Assembly: GCA_965657505.1 (NCBI GenBank)
Contig: CBFHON010000005.1
Location: 62,001-126,000, forward strand
Length of the DNA: 64,000 nt
Source of the DNA: TMED109 sp002171375
GTDB lineage: Bacteria > Pseudomonadota > Alphaproteobacteria > TMED109
Direction of reading: 5' to 3'
Within the stretch, counting starts at the first letter, position 1. Each line of letters starts with the position of its first letter. Shown in pieces: positions 43,345 to 53,628 of this stretch. A program made the translations under genes and the position numbers. Below the pieces are notes generated by a model. The model did no database searches. It saw nothing but the letters and a program-made list of their open reading frames with translations, and had not been told where the DNA came from.

Positions 43345-45513
43345 ATGTCAGAAAGAATAGAAAAATATGGTTTAAATATAGATGCAAAATTAGTAAATTT
43401 TATTGAGTCAGAAGCTATTCCTGGTACTGGTGTAGATGTTCAAAAATTTTGGCAAGGGTTTGCAGAAATAATAGAAAAATTAGGTCCTATAAATAAAAGC
43501 CTTTTAGAAAAACGTGAAGATATTCAATCCAAAATAGATCAATGGCATATTACCCATAGAGGGCAAGAGGTAGATGTTGAAAAATATAAATCCTTTTTGC
43601 TTGATATAGATTATTTAGTACCAGAAGGAGAAGATTTTAAAATTGACACTAGTAATGTTGATCTTGAAATTGCAAAACTATGTGGTCCTCAATTAGTTGT
43701 ACCTATAATGAATGCTCGTTATGCATTAAATGCTGCTAATGCACGATGGGGAAGTTTGTATGATGCATTCTATGGCACAGATGCAATGGGAGATTTACCC
43801 CCGGAAGGAAGCTATAGTAATGAAAGAGGAGATAAAGTTATTTCTAATGCTAAAGCTCATCTGGATAAAGTAGTACCTTTAAATTTATGTAAGTGGCACG
43901 AGATTTCAAAAATAAGCATTTTAGAAGGACAATTGTTGTTGTCCGCAAATGGACAAGAGGTTGCCTTAATTAATAAAAACCAATTTGTTGGACACATACA
44001 AAATAATAATTCTTTAAATGAAATAATTTTTGTTCAAAACGGACTACATGTTCGTATTATAATTAATCCCGATCATGTGATTGGAAAAATTGATAGAGCA
44101 AATATATCAGACATTATTTTAGAAGCAGCACTTACAACTATTATGGACTGTGAAGATAGTGTTGCAGCTGTGGATGGTGAAGATAAAGTTTTAGCTTATA
44201 AGAATTGGCTGGGTTTAATGAAGGGAGACCTTACAGAAGATATAGAAAAAGCAGGTAAAAATATTACTAGAAGGCTTAATAGCGATATTGAATATATAAA
44301 TACTGAAGGCACGAAAGCTATCTTGAAAGGGAGGTCTTTGATGTTAAACAGAAATGTTGGCCATTTAATGACTAATCCCAGTGTGTTAGATAGTTCTGGT
44401 AATGAGGTAGGTGAAGGTTTAATTGACGCAATGTGTACTATTATGATTGCTATGCATGATTTATCTAAATCTTCAGGTATTCGAAACTCTTTAAAAGGTT
44501 CAGTATACATTGTAAAACCTAAAATGCATGGTCCAGAAGAAGTAGCATTTACGGACGAAATTTTTTCTAGCGTTGAAAATATTTTAGGGTTGCCATCAAA
44601 TACAGTTAAAATTGGTATAATGGATGAAGAAAGAAGAACGAGTACAAACTTAAAAGAATGTATTCGTTCTGCAAAATCAAGAGTTGCATTCATTAACACT
44701 GGTTTTTTAGATAGAACTGGTGATGAAATTCATACCTCTATGGAAGCAGGACCTTTTTTAAGGAAAGGTGATATGAAATCTACCGAGTGGATTAAATCTT
44801 ATGAAGAAAGAAATGTAGATATAGGACTTAATTGCGGGTTACAAGGACGTGCGCAAATAGGCAAAGGAATGTGGGCAATGCCAGATTTAATGAAAGATAT
44901 GCTTGAACAAAAAATAGGACATCCAAAAGCTGGTGCAAATTGTGCATGGGTTCCCAGTCCAACAGCTGCTACATTGCATGCTATGCATTATCATATGGTA
45001 GATGTTTTTGATGTTCAAAATGAAATTATTGAGGGAGGCTCAAGAGGTACTTTAGATGAATTGTTAAAAATACCTGTAGCTGATGGGCATAATTGGTCTC
45101 AAGAAGATATTGAACAAGAAATAGAAAATAATGCTCAGGGTATATTAGGTTATGTAGTCAGATGGGTTGATCAAGGAGTAGGTTGTTCAAAAGTACCTGA
45201 TATTCATGATATAGGATTAATGGAAGATAGAGCAACATGCAGAATTTCATCACAAGCATTATCAAACTGGTTACACCATAAAATAGTATCAGAAGAACAA
45301 GTTATGGTATCTATGAAAAAAATGGCAGCGGTGGTAGATGACCAAAATAAAAATGATGGTAATTATATTTCTATGTCACCTACATTTGATACTATAGCAT
45401 TTAAGGCAGCCTGTGATTTAGTATTTAAAGGAAGAGTTCAACCCTCAGGTTATACCGAACCAGTTCTCCATAGTAGAAGAATAGAGCTGAAAAATAAAGA
45501 CAGTATTAATTAG
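43345..45513 (+). CDS. glcB: malate synthase G
   Basis: A 722-residue single-chain enzyme that condenses glyoxylate with acetyl-CoA to malate. Typical blocks: LTTIMDCEDSVAAVD (catalytic region), LMLNRNVGHLMTNP, EEVAFTDEIF, MGIMDEERRTS-like IGIMDEERRTSTNL, and PKAGANCAWVPSPTAATLHAMHYH. Length matches isoform G. acetoacetyl-CoA synthetase follows after 11 bases, so the two are probably one operon for C2/C4 carbon use. Two 19-base repeats lie upstream. Confidence 0.97.
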   Translation: MSERIEKYGLNIDAKLVNFIESEAIPGTGVDVQKFWQGFAEIIEKLGPINKSLLEKREDIQSKIDQWHITHRGQEVDVEKYKSFLLDIDYLVPEGEDFKIDTSNVDLEIAKLCGPQLVVPIMNARYALNAANARWGSLYDAFYGTDAMGDLPPEGSYSNERGDKVISNAKAHLDKVVPLNLCKWHEISKISILEGQLLLSANGQEVALINKNQFVGHIQNNNSLNEIIFVQNGLHVRIIINPDHVIGKIDRANISDIILEAALTTIMDCEDSVAAVDGEDKVLAYKNWLGLMKGDLTEDIEKAGKNITRRLNSDIEYINTEGTKAILKGRSLMLNRNVGHLMTNPSVLDSSGNEVGEGLIDAMCTIMIAMHDLSKSSGIRNSLKGSVYIVKPKMHGPEEVAFTDEIFSSVENILGLPSNTVKIGIMDEERRTSTNLKECIRSAKSRVAFINTGFLDRTGDEIHTSMEAGPFLRKGDMKSTEWIKSYEERNVDIGLNCGLQGRAQIGKGMWAMPDLMKDMLEQKIGHPKAGANCAWVPSPTAATLHAMHYHMVDVFDVQNEIIEGGSRGTLDELLKIPVADGHNWSQEDIEQEIENNAQGILGYVVRWVDQGVGCSKVPDIHDIGLMEDRATCRISSQALSNWLHHKIVSEEQVMVSMKKMAAVVDDQNKNDGNYISMSPTFDTIAFKAACDLVFKGRVQPSGYTEPVLHSRRIELKNKDSIN

Positions 45514-45524
45514 TAAGGATTTTT

Positions 45525-47477
45525 ATGTCCTCAGAAATTTTATGGTCTCCTCAATCAAATATTGTTGAAAATTCTGCTTTAAGTAAGTTTTCTAAGGAAT
45601 TAGGTTTTGATAATAATTCTTATGAAAAACTTCATTCTTGGTCTATTAATAATAAGGAAAATTTTTGGAGAGCAGTATGGGATTTTACTAGAGTTATTGG
45701 TGATCCAGGATCTAAAAGCTTTATACCTAATCTAAAATCACCTATGACTGGTGCGCAATTTTTTCCTGAAGCTAAATTAAATTTAGCGGAAAACTTGCTT
45801 GAAGGGGATGATAATTTTATTGCAGTTATAGAAACAGATGAAACAGGAAATAGACGAGAATTTTCTCGAAGAACATTAAAAGAAAAAGTTGCTAAAACTG
45901 TAAATGGGCTAAAAAAAATTGGAGTTCAATCTGGTGATAGAGTAGCTGCTATTTTGCCTAATAGGATAGAAGCTTTAGTAAGTCTTTTGGCATCTGCTTC
46001 GATTGGTGCAATTTGGACTTCTTGTTCTCCGGACTTTGGTACTAAAGGAATAATTGATAGAATTGGGCAAACTACTCCTAAGGTATTATTTACTACTTCT
46101 ATCTATCGTTATAATAATAAGGAACATGATTTTTCTTCACGTATATCGGAAATTGTTGCTTCTTTAGATGGTTTAGATAGCGTAATTATTGTTGATGATA
46201 AAAATATTAATATATCAAATAAAAGTTATAATTATACTTTGTTCAATGAATTTGGAATAAATTCAAATCTTGAGTTTATAAGATTACCATTTTCTCATCC
46301 TTCTTATATATTATATACTTCCGGTACCACGGGAGCTCCTAAAGCAATAGTTCATTCAATAGGAGGAACTATCTTACAGCATTTTAAAGAACATAAATTA
46401 CATAATGACCTAAAACCTAGGGATAAAATTATGTGGTATACTAATATTGCCTGGATGATGTACCATTGGGTAGTCTCTTCTCTCGGTTGTAATGCTACTT
46501 TAGTTCTATATGATGGTGTTCCTATTATTAAAAGAAATGATCATTTAGATGGATCTTTATTATGGAAAGTAGCTGAACAGGAAAAATTAACACATATGGG
46601 TGTTAGTCCCAAATATATGTCAACATTAGAAGATATTAAAGAAATACCTATAGAGAAATATAACTTAGAAAATTTGAGATGGCTTTTAGCAGCAGGATCC
46701 CCAGTAGCTCCTAATCAATTTGATTGGGTTTATAAGAAAGTAAAAAAAAATATAGGTTTCTCTTCTATATCTGGAGGTTCTGAACTTTTAGCATGCTTCA
46801 TGTTAGGCTCTCCTTTACATCCAGTAAGAAAAGGAGAACTAACTGCGAAAGCATTGGGCATGGCAGTAGAAATATTTGACTCAAATAATAAGTCACTAAT
46901 AGATAAAGCTGGAGATTTAGTGTGTACAGAGCCTTTTCCATCAATGCCTATAACATTCTGGGGTAAAAATGGAGATGAAAGATATAAAAAAACTTACTTT
47001 GAAGAAAGAGCAGAAATTTGGACTCATGGAGATTTAGCTGAAATTACCTCTCATGGTTCTGCAATAATTTATGGAAGGACAGATAATACTTTAAACCCTG
47101 GAGGAGTAAGAATAGGAACAGCAGAGATTTATAATATTTGTGAAAGATTGAAAGAAATTGACGATTGTTTGGTATTTGGTAATAGAATTAATAATGATGA
47201 AGAAATTATTTTATGTATTAAATTCACTAAAAATAACACTTTAGATGAAAGCTTTTCTATTGCTTTAAGAAAGATGATTAGGGTAAATACTTCACCAAGA
47301 CACGTTCCTCATAAAATTTATGAAGTGGAAGATATACCTTATACTATGAACGGAAAGAGAGTAGAAGGAGCAGCTAGATGGACATTAGCTGGAAAAAAAG
47401 TGCCAAATTTGTCATCTTTATCTAATCCTGAATGTCTAAAAGAATATTCAACATTAAGTTCTAAAAGAGCTTTATAG
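45525..47477 (+). CDS. acetoacetyl-CoA synthetase
   Basis: A 650-residue ligase that activates acetoacetate to acetoacetyl-CoA with ATP. The N-terminal block ENFWRAVWDFTRVIG and the sequence ASIGAIWTSCSPDFG are distinctive for the family. The ATP motif is YTSGTTGAPKAIVHS, followed by ISGGSELLACF and IYGRTDNTLNPGGVRIGTAEIY. The C-terminal NGKRVEGAARW holds the catalytic lysine. It lies 11 bases behind glcB and makes acetyl-CoA for malate synthase or for polymer metabolism. Confidence 0.93.
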   Translation: MSSEILWSPQSNIVENSALSKFSKELGFDNNSYEKLHSWSINNKENFWRAVWDFTRVIGDPGSKSFIPNLKSPMTGAQFFPEAKLNLAENLLEGDDNFIAVIETDETGNRREFSRRTLKEKVAKTVNGLKKIGVQSGDRVAAILPNRIEALVSLLASASIGAIWTSCSPDFGTKGIIDRIGQTTPKVLFTTSIYRYNNKEHDFSSRISEIVASLDGLDSVIIVDDKNINISNKSYNYTLFNEFGINSNLEFIRLPFSHPSYILYTSGTTGAPKAIVHSIGGTILQHFKEHKLHNDLKPRDKIMWYTNIAWMMYHWVVSSLGCNATLVLYDGVPIIKRNDHLDGSLLWKVAEQEKLTHMGVSPKYMSTLEDIKEIPIEKYNLENLRWLLAAGSPVAPNQFDWVYKKVKKNIGFSSISGGSELLACFMLGSPLHPVRKGELTAKALGMAVEIFDSNNKSLIDKAGDLVCTEPFPSMPITFWGKNGDERYKKTYFEERAEIWTHGDLAEITSHGSAIIYGRTDNTLNPGGVRIGTAEIYNICERLKEIDDCLVFGNRINNDEEIILCIKFTKNNTLDESFSIALRKMIRVNTSPRHVPHKIYEVEDIPYTMNGKRVEGAARWTLAGKKVPNLSSLSNPECLKEYSTLSSKRAL

Positions 47478-47493
47478 TTATTTTATTAAAATT

Positions 47494-48057
47494 ATGTGCG
47501 GTAGATTTACATTAAAAAACAAAAAAGCTGTTAAAGAAAAATTCGCGATTGATATTGAACCTAACTATAATATATCGCCATCTCAAAAAATATTAATATT
47601 TAATGGCAAATCACCTTTGTATATTAATTGGTCATTTTCGCCGCAATGGGCAAAAAAACCAATGAACTTAATTAATGCACGCAATGAAACGCTGCATATA
47701 AAACCATCTTTTAAAAATTCTAAAAGATGTATAATAATTTCAGATGGATGGTTTGAATGGCAGAGGTTCCAGGGAAAAAAAATACCATTTTATCATTTTA
47801 TAATGAATAAAATATTTTATATGGCTGGTATTTATAATGAAAATGGTTGTGCAATAGTTACTAAAGAGTCAGATAAAAACATTAATCACATTCATCATAG
47901 ACAACCTCTCGTCTTAGATAATATAAATATGATGAATTGGTTAAATATGGAAGATCTATCTATTAAGAGAAATATTAATAAAATTAATTATTACCAAGTA
48001 AGTCAAATAGTAAATTCACCATTAAATAATAATAGCAAATGTATAGAGAGAATTTAA
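47494..48057 (+). CDS. SRAP-domain protein (YedK/HMCES-like)
   Basis: A 187-residue SOS-response-associated peptidase-type protein. MCGRFTLK puts the catalytic Cys2 at the N-terminus after methionine removal. NARNETLH, SDGWFEWQR and the HHRQPLVL histidine complete the active site. SRAP proteins crosslink to abasic sites in single-stranded DNA and protect them. It is somewhat shorter than the usual 210-230 residues, but the motifs are intact. It starts 17 bases behind the acetoacetyl-CoA synthetase stop. Confidence 0.9.
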   Translation: MCGRFTLKNKKAVKEKFAIDIEPNYNISPSQKILIFNGKSPLYINWSFSPQWAKKPMNLINARNETLHIKPSFKNSKRCIIISDGWFEWQRFQGKKIPFYHFIMNKIFYMAGIYNENGCAIVTKESDKNINHIHHRQPLVLDNINMMNWLNMEDLSIKRNINKINYYQVSQIVNSPLNNNSKCIERI

Positions 48058-48094
48058 ACTTTTTTTATTTATAAATCTATTATAGTATTTTTTT

Positions 48095-49249
48095 ATGAAT
48101 GAAATTAAACCTTATAAATTATCAATTAGTAATGATGAAATTGAAGATCTTAAGAGAAGACTTGCCAATACTAGGCTTCCAGATCAAGCACCTGGAGAAC
48201 CATGGAAGACAGGAACTGATTTAGAGTGGTTTAAAAAGTTGTTAGATTATTGGAAATTAAATTTTGATTGGAAAAAATCAGAAAATGAACTTAATGATTT
48301 TCCACAGTATAAAATAAAAATTTCTGATATAGAGCTTCATTTTATTCATTGTGAAGGAAAGTCTGAAAAAAATATCCCATTATTATTAATGCATGGTTGG
48401 CCTGGATCAATTTTTGAATTTCTAGATATTATTCCTATTCTTACAGATCCTAATAAATTTGGAATTAATACTGATTTTGCTTTTACGGTAATTGCACCTT
48501 CCTTGCCAGGCTTTGGTTTATCATTTGAAGCTTTCCAAAAACGATTTGGTGTTGAAGAAATTGGTGAATGTTTTAAAGATCTTATGACAAAGGTTTTAGG
48601 CTATAATACATTTTGTATTCAAGGTGGAGATTGGGGAGCCATGATAGGTAGTAGAATGGCTTATAAATATCCAGAAAAAATATTAGGATTACATTTAAAT
48701 ATGTTAGCGTTGATAAGAGAATATGATCCAGAAAAAATTTTATTGCCTGAAGAAAAAGATTATATAGACCAAATAAAAAAATGGAGGCCAGAAGGAATGG
48801 GTTACCAAGCAATTCAGGGTTCTAGACCGCAGACTTTGGCTTATGGATTATCGGATTCTCCTTCCGGATTAGCAGCTTGGATTTGTGAAAAATTTTATGA
48901 ATGGACAGATTGTAATGGTTTACCAGAAAATTCAATTAGTTTTGATAAAATGTTAGCTAATATATCTCTCTACTGGTTTAGTGGTGCCATTGGGTCATCT
49001 TTTTGGCCATATTACGCTAGAAATAGAAGGTCTTGGTTTGTACCATTAGGTGAAAAAATTACAGTTCCATTAGGTTATACTGAATTTCCTAAAGAAATGT
49101 TAAAACCTCAAAGAAAACTAGCTGAAAAAACATATGTCAATATTAAACGTTGGACTAAAATGGAACAGGGTGGGCATTTTGCTGCATTAGAAAATTCTAA
49201 AGCACTATCAAAAGAAATGTTCTTATTTTTTAATTCTTTAAAATTATAG
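48095..49249 (+). CDS. epoxide hydrolase (EHN-type alpha/beta hydrolase)
   Basis: A 384-residue enzyme with the N-terminal EHN lid (KPYKLSISNDEIEDLKRRLANTRLPDQ) and an alpha/beta hydrolase core. HGWPGSIFEF is the oxyanion HGxP motif, GGDWGAMIG holds the nucleophilic aspartate and QGGHFAALE the catalytic histidine. It would open epoxides to diols; microsomal-type family. It ends with a 6-base convergent overlap with the oligopeptidase gene. Confidence 0.92.
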   Translation: MNEIKPYKLSISNDEIEDLKRRLANTRLPDQAPGEPWKTGTDLEWFKKLLDYWKLNFDWKKSENELNDFPQYKIKISDIELHFIHCEGKSEKNIPLLLMHGWPGSIFEFLDIIPILTDPNKFGINTDFAFTVIAPSLPGFGLSFEAFQKRFGVEEIGECFKDLMTKVLGYNTFCIQGGDWGAMIGSRMAYKYPEKILGLHLNMLALIREYDPEKILLPEEKDYIDQIKKWRPEGMGYQAIQGSRPQTLAYGLSDSPSGLAAWICEKFYEWTDCNGLPENSISFDKMLANISLYWFSGAIGSSFWPYYARNRRSWFVPLGEKITVPLGYTEFPKEMLKPQRKLAEKTYVNIKRWTKMEQGGHFAALENSKALSKEMFLFFNSLKL

Positions 49250-51322
49250 TATATTCTTTGTAAGACTTATAGCAAATGCGTAGTCGACAGCTATTTCTTC
49301 AATTTGTCCGTCTCTTCCTGATTTACCTCCATGACCTGCCTCCATTTCTGTTTTTAATAATAAAATATTTTTATCTGTCTTAAAATCTCTTAGTTTTGCA
49401 GTATATTTAGCAGGTTCATCAAATAAAACTCTATTATCTGAAAGGCTTGTAGTAACTAACATATTAGGATAGTCCATTTTTTTTATATTATTATATGGTG
49501 CATATGAAAATATGTAATCAAAATGATTTTTGTATGCTTTAGCATTACCAAATTCTTTGAACTCTCCTACAGTTAATGGAAGAGAATGATCTAAATTTGT
49601 AGTTAAGGAGTCTACAAAAGGAACAGCCATTATAATACCTAAAAATATCTCTGGAGCCTGGTTTACTACAGCTCCCATTAAAAGACCACCAGCACTACCT
49701 CCCATTCCTATAATTTTGTTTTTAGAAGTATATTTATTTTTTATTAGATATCTTGCAACAGATATATAGTCGTTGAAGGTATTTTTCTTTTTTAACATTT
49801 TACCTTCTTTCCACCATTTCATGCCTTTTTCCATTCCTCCTCTAATATGTGCCGTTACCCAAATTATATTTCTATTTATTAAACTTAATCGAGTCGAAGA
49901 AAAGCCTGTACCCATAGAGCTGCCATATGAACCATAGCCATATAATAAAATATTAGCAGATCCATCAAGTTTAGTTTTTTTGTGCCTTATAATAGTTAAT
50001 GGAACTTTACGTCCATCATTAGAAGAGCATTCTAATCTTTCTACTATATAATTATTTCTATTATGGCCCGAAGGTATTTCTTGTTCTTTAATAAGTTTCT
50101 TTTTTTTATTTTTTAAATTAAATGAATAAACTCTTTCTGGTGTTTTAGGAGAATTATACGAAATAAAAATATCATCAGTATCTCTATTTTTTTGTTTTAA
50201 TGAAATTCCTGGATTATATACAATTTCTTTAGAAAAAATAAGTTCTTCTTCTTTATTATTTTTTAGGTTTCTAACAAAAAGTTTTGGTAAAGCATTAATA
50301 GTTTCTGATCTAACCATCCAATTGTTTAACATCGTAAAACCTCCAACGAGTACTTCAGCTTTAGCTGGAACCACCTCTTCCCAGGAATTAATATTTTTAT
50401 GAGAACATTTACAAATTTTAAAGTCTTCAGCATGTTCGTTAGTATGAATATAAAAGTCACTGTTCCACGAATTTAAGGAATAAATTATTCCTTCTTTTGC
50501 TTTTTTGAATAATTTAGGCTCTGGATTGATTTCATCAGAAGAAAAATAATATACCTCACTTGTAGTGTGGTCTCCAGAAGATATTAAAAAATATTTTTCA
50601 TCTGAAGTTAAACCTATTCCTACAGTAAAGCGTTTATTTTTTTCTTCATAAATTAGCTTATCATTTTTTATAGGCATACCAATTTTATGTTTGTATATTT
50701 GTTTTGGTCTATGATTATTATCTAGTTTTGCATAAAAAATATATTTGTCGTCTAAACTGAAAAGAATATTCCCAGATGTTTCTTTAATTCTAGAAGACAT
50801 AGTTTTTTTATCAGCTATACGTCTTATAAATATTGTATAATATTCTGAGCCTTTTAAATCTAATGAGTAACCTAATAGCTCATCATTATTACTTACACTT
50901 ATATCTCCTATTCCAAAATAATTTGAATTAGATAATTTATGTTCTTTATTGCCATCCCAATATATTTCTTCCTTTTTTGAATTTATTTTTTTTCTAAGTT
51001 TTATTGAATAGTTTCCTGCTTTAGAAGTTTTAGTCCAATATTCATATTTTTTATCTATAAAAGGAAGACTGGTGTTATCTAATTTAATTCTTCCTTTAAT
51101 TTCTCTAAATAAAGTTTTTTGAAGTTTTTTTGTTTTTTTTAAATGATAGTCAGTATATTTATTTTCGGCTTCTAAATAGCTTCTTACGTTTTTATCTAGT
51201 TTGGTACTATCTTTTAACACATCAAGAATATTTTTTTGATGAATCCAGCTATAGTTATCTACCCATTTCTTTCCGTGACACTCTTTAGTTTCTTTAATTT
51301 TTTTAAGTTTAGGAGCTTTCAT
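49244..51322 (-). CDS. S9A prolyl oligopeptidase family (oligopeptidase B-like)
   Basis: A 692-residue serine peptidase: an N-terminal seven-bladed propeller (about residues 70-400) and a C-terminal hydrolase domain with GMGGSAGGLLMGAVVNQAP (nucleophile serine), DNRVLFDEPAKY (aspartate region) and EAGHGGKSGR (histidine). Oligopeptidase B cleaves after basic residues in short peptides; which preference holds here is not visible. No signal peptide. It diverges from the VOC gene. Confidence 0.9.
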   Translation of the reverse strand: MKAPKLKKIKETKECHGKKWVDNYSWIHQKNILDVLKDSTKLDKNVRSYLEAENKYTDYHLKKTKKLQKTLFREIKGRIKLDNTSLPFIDKKYEYWTKTSKAGNYSIKLRKKINSKKEEIYWDGNKEHKLSNSNYFGIGDISVSNNDELLGYSLDLKGSEYYTIFIRRIADKKTMSSRIKETSGNILFSLDDKYIFYAKLDNNHRPKQIYKHKIGMPIKNDKLIYEEKNKRFTVGIGLTSDEKYFLISSGDHTTSEVYYFSSDEINPEPKLFKKAKEGIIYSLNSWNSDFYIHTNEHAEDFKICKCSHKNINSWEEVVPAKAEVLVGGFTMLNNWMVRSETINALPKLFVRNLKNNKEEELIFSKEIVYNPGISLKQKNRDTDDIFISYNSPKTPERVYSFNLKNKKKKLIKEQEIPSGHNRNNYIVERLECSSNDGRKVPLTIIRHKKTKLDGSANILLYGYGSYGSSMGTGFSSTRLSLINRNIIWVTAHIRGGMEKGMKWWKEGKMLKKKNTFNDYISVARYLIKNKYTSKNKIIGMGGSAGGLLMGAVVNQAPEIFLGIIMAVPFVDSLTTNLDHSLPLTVGEFKEFGNAKAYKNHFDYIFSYAPYNNIKKMDYPNMLVTTSLSDNRVLFDEPAKYTAKLRDFKTDKNILLLKTEMEAGHGGKSGRDGQIEEIAVDYAFAISLTKNIL

Positions 51323-51409
51323 AATACCCTGTATTTTAAATATAATATTTTAAAATAGTCTATATTGTATTAATGTAAATATACTTTTTAATATTTATAG
51401 AGGTTAATT

Positions 51410-52144
51410 ATGAGATTAAGACAAATTGCTGTTGCTAGTTATAATTTAAATGAATGTGAAAGGATTATTAATAAAGAATTAAATATTAATACAGCTTATA
51501 GAGATGAGGAAGTAGAACAATATGGCCTAAATAATATTGTTTGCCCTATTGGAGGAGAGTTTCTAGAAGTTGTATCTCCTTTTACTAATAATACTACAGC
51601 TGGAAGATTTATTGAGAAGAAAAAAGGGCCTGCTGGGTATATGACGATATTTCAATGTGAAGATTCATTAGAGAGAAGAAAGTATATAGAAAGTAAGGGT
51701 ATTAGAGCATTAAATTCTTTTGGTAATATTAAGCATGGTAACTATATTATTAATCAATATCATCCAAAAGATTTACCTGGAGCATTGGTAGAAATTGATT
51801 CCGTTACTAATACTAATTATAAAGAAAAATATGCTGATTGGCCTCCTGCGGGCAAAAATTGGAGGCAAAAAATTAATGAAGATTATGTTGAGGGTATAGT
51901 TGGTGCTACAATTGCTGCCGATAATCCCTTGAAGCTAGCAAAATTATGGGCGAATGTATTAAATAGTGATCTAATAAATAAACAAAATTGTCCAAATATT
52001 ATTTTAGAAAATGCTATTATTAAATTTGTGAAATCTAAAAAAAACTATACGGATTTAGTGGCTATAGAATTAAAAGCTTCACAGAAAAGATTGGATATGG
52101 GGACTAAGATTAAAATATTTGGACTAGATATTAATTTTGTTTAG
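51410..52144 (+). CDS. VOC superfamily protein with glyoxalase-like domain
   Basis: A 244-residue protein beginning MRLRQIAVASYNLNECERIINKELN, the start of a beta-alpha-beta-beta-beta metal site module, followed by GGEFLEVVSPF and a second half-module (VEGIVGATIAADNPLKLAKLWANVL). This fits the glyoxalase-like domain group rather than lactoylglutathione lyase. Substrate and metal are unknown. Its stop is directly next to the end of a convergent small gene. Confidence 0.82.
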   Translation: MRLRQIAVASYNLNECERIINKELNINTAYRDEEVEQYGLNNIVCPIGGEFLEVVSPFTNNTTAGRFIEKKKGPAGYMTIFQCEDSLERRKYIESKGIRALNSFGNIKHGNYIINQYHPKDLPGALVEIDSVTNTNYKEKYADWPPAGKNWRQKINEDYVEGIVGATIAADNPLKLAKLWANVLNSDLINKQNCPNIILENAIIKFVKSKKNYTDLVAIELKASQKRLDMGTKIKIFGLDINFV

Positions 52145-52297
52145 TTATCTTTTAGTGCATTTATTTGTTATTACTTGAACAAGCAAAGATTCTTTACATT
52201 TTTCCCAATCTGCCAAACCTTTGTCAAAAGGGTCAAAATATCTTAAACTAATTAATATTACTATAAGTATGCAAAGTATTATGGTTATTTTAGACAT
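52145..52297 (-). CDS. small single-pass membrane protein, 50 residues
   Basis: An open frame of 50 codons with one N-terminal membrane helix (ITIILCILIVILISL) and a hydrophilic cationic tail (RYFDPFDKGLADWEKCKES ... NKCTKR) with two cysteines. AGGA lies 11 bases before the ATG. It fills the space between the convergent VOC gene (adjacent, no gap) and the pentapeptide-repeat gene (divergent). No family recognised. Its regular helix-plus-tail composition suggests a real gene. Confidence 0.5.
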   Translation of the reverse strand: MSKITIILCILIVILISLRYFDPFDKGLADWEKCKESLLVQVITNKCTKR

Positions 52298-52344
52298 TTC
52301 TATAATTTCCTAATTTTAAGAATATTATATAGGAGCATAAATTT

Positions 52345-53157
52345 ATGACCAAATTTTATTTTTTTATAATTTTATTATTTAACTTTTCATTATCACATGC
52401 AGATACAAATTTAGATATGGAAAGACTTATAAATAATATGCAGTGTGTTGGATGTAATTTTTCTAACCTTGAACTGAAAAAATTCAATCTATGGAATTAC
52501 AATATTTCTAAATCTAATTTTAGTAATTCAAATTTAATAAAAAGTAATTTCCAAGGTTCTAACTTATCAGAATCTATTTTTAATGGAAGTATTTTGATTG
52601 GTTCTCAATTTCAAAATGTAAATTTAAATAATTCAAGCTTGTTAAATATAAAGGCTACTGCAACAAATTTCATAGGAGTATCTTTTATAAATTCAAAACT
52701 AAATAATTCTGATTTTAGAGGTTCTGATATGCAATCTGTAGTATTTACTAATGGAGAAGCTATCGAGGCAAATATGAAATCAGTAAACTTCATAGGAGCA
52801 AACCTTGTAGGCACTGATTTTACTGGTTCTGATTTAACTGGCACTGATTTTACTGGTGCAAATTTAACAGGAGTAAATTTTACTGGTTCTATTCTTAAAA
52901 ATACTAATTTTTCAGGAGCTAATTTAACTAGCGTTCAATTTTCTAATGCTATATTAGTTAATTCTAAGTTTATACTTAGTAATTTATCTAATTCCAATTT
53001 TGAAAATGCTGATATATCTCAAACTACTTTTGAAGATATATTTTATTGTGGAAAAAGAGTATTTGGGGAAATTGCTTCTAATTCTGTTTTAGCTGGGATT
53101 ATTTCTGAAAAAAAGGATGATAATACATATATTTTGCAGAATTTATCATGTAATTAA
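52345..53157 (+). CDS. exported pentapeptide-repeat protein
   Basis: A 270-residue protein with a signal peptide (cleavage probably after SHA, residue 19), then a CVGCNFSNLEL opening, and from about residue 40 to 225 a run of A(D/N)LxX pentapeptides (SNLIKSNFQGSNLSES, ANLVGTDFTGSDLTGTDF and others). These form a square right-handed beta-helix. Function of exported members is mostly unknown; structural or binding roles are assumed. The C-terminal part (FEDIFYCGKRVFGE) leaves the repeat pattern. It converges on the DUF2794 gene with a 5-base gap. Confidence 0.85.
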   Translation: MTKFYFFIILLFNFSLSHADTNLDMERLINNMQCVGCNFSNLELKKFNLWNYNISKSNFSNSNLIKSNFQGSNLSESIFNGSILIGSQFQNVNLNNSSLLNIKATATNFIGVSFINSKLNNSDFRGSDMQSVVFTNGEAIEANMKSVNFIGANLVGTDFTGSDLTGTDFTGANLTGVNFTGSILKNTNFSGANLTSVQFSNAILVNSKFILSNLSNSNFENADISQTTFEDIFYCGKRVFGEIASNSVLAGIISEKKDDNTYILQNLSCN

Positions 53158-53162
53158 GACAT

Positions 53163-53510
53163 TTAATCTACAGATTTTAAATATCGAGATTCTATCCATT
53201 TTATAGTTTTTTCGAGTGAAGGAGAACTTCTCACTTTATTATTTTGATGATACGTAGTCCATAAATTAAAATTATTAGATTTTTTTTCATAAACTATTTT
53301 ATAGACTGGTGTTTCAAATGAATGTTTATAAAAACAGAAAATTATATCTTCTTTTTGAAGCGAAAAGCTATAATCTCTCCACTGATTTGCTTTTAGCATC
53401 CTAGAAAATAGAGACATAATAATATTGAAGTCATTATTTTTGATAAAAGAACTAATATTTTCCTTGGGATTAATATTCTTTCCAGTAATTATATATTTAT
53501 TTTTAATCAA
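53163..53510 (-). CDS. DUF2794 family protein
   Basis: A 115-residue cytoplasmic protein. The core LFSRMLKANQWRDYSFSLQKEDIIFCFYKHSFETPVYKI matches the alphaproteobacterial DUF2794 pattern (GRMVxAGEWRDYA ... FRRxSExPLYRIEK). Function unknown. The sequence ends SLEKTIKWIESR, as in the family. It is one of the lineage markers in this window. Confidence 0.75.
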   Translation of the reverse strand: MIKNKYIITGKNINPKENISSFIKNNDFNIIMSLFSRMLKANQWRDYSFSLQKEDIIFCFYKHSFETPVYKIVYEKKSNNFNLWTTYHQNNKVRSSPSLEKTIKWIESRYLKSVD

Positions 53511-53628
53511 AATTAATACTTTATTTTTATAAGTTATATATGCTTATTTATTTAATATATTAATCAATTATTAACATTTAGGAAAATTAGTATATATATT
53601 AATTATTATTTTATAATAGGAGTTAAAT

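Noticed and set aside
52465..53020. Tandem short DNA repeats that could suggest a CRISPR or satellite array
   Set aside because: They encode pentapeptide repeats in one open frame with a signal peptide; spacing is 15 bases and the sequence drifts at third positions.
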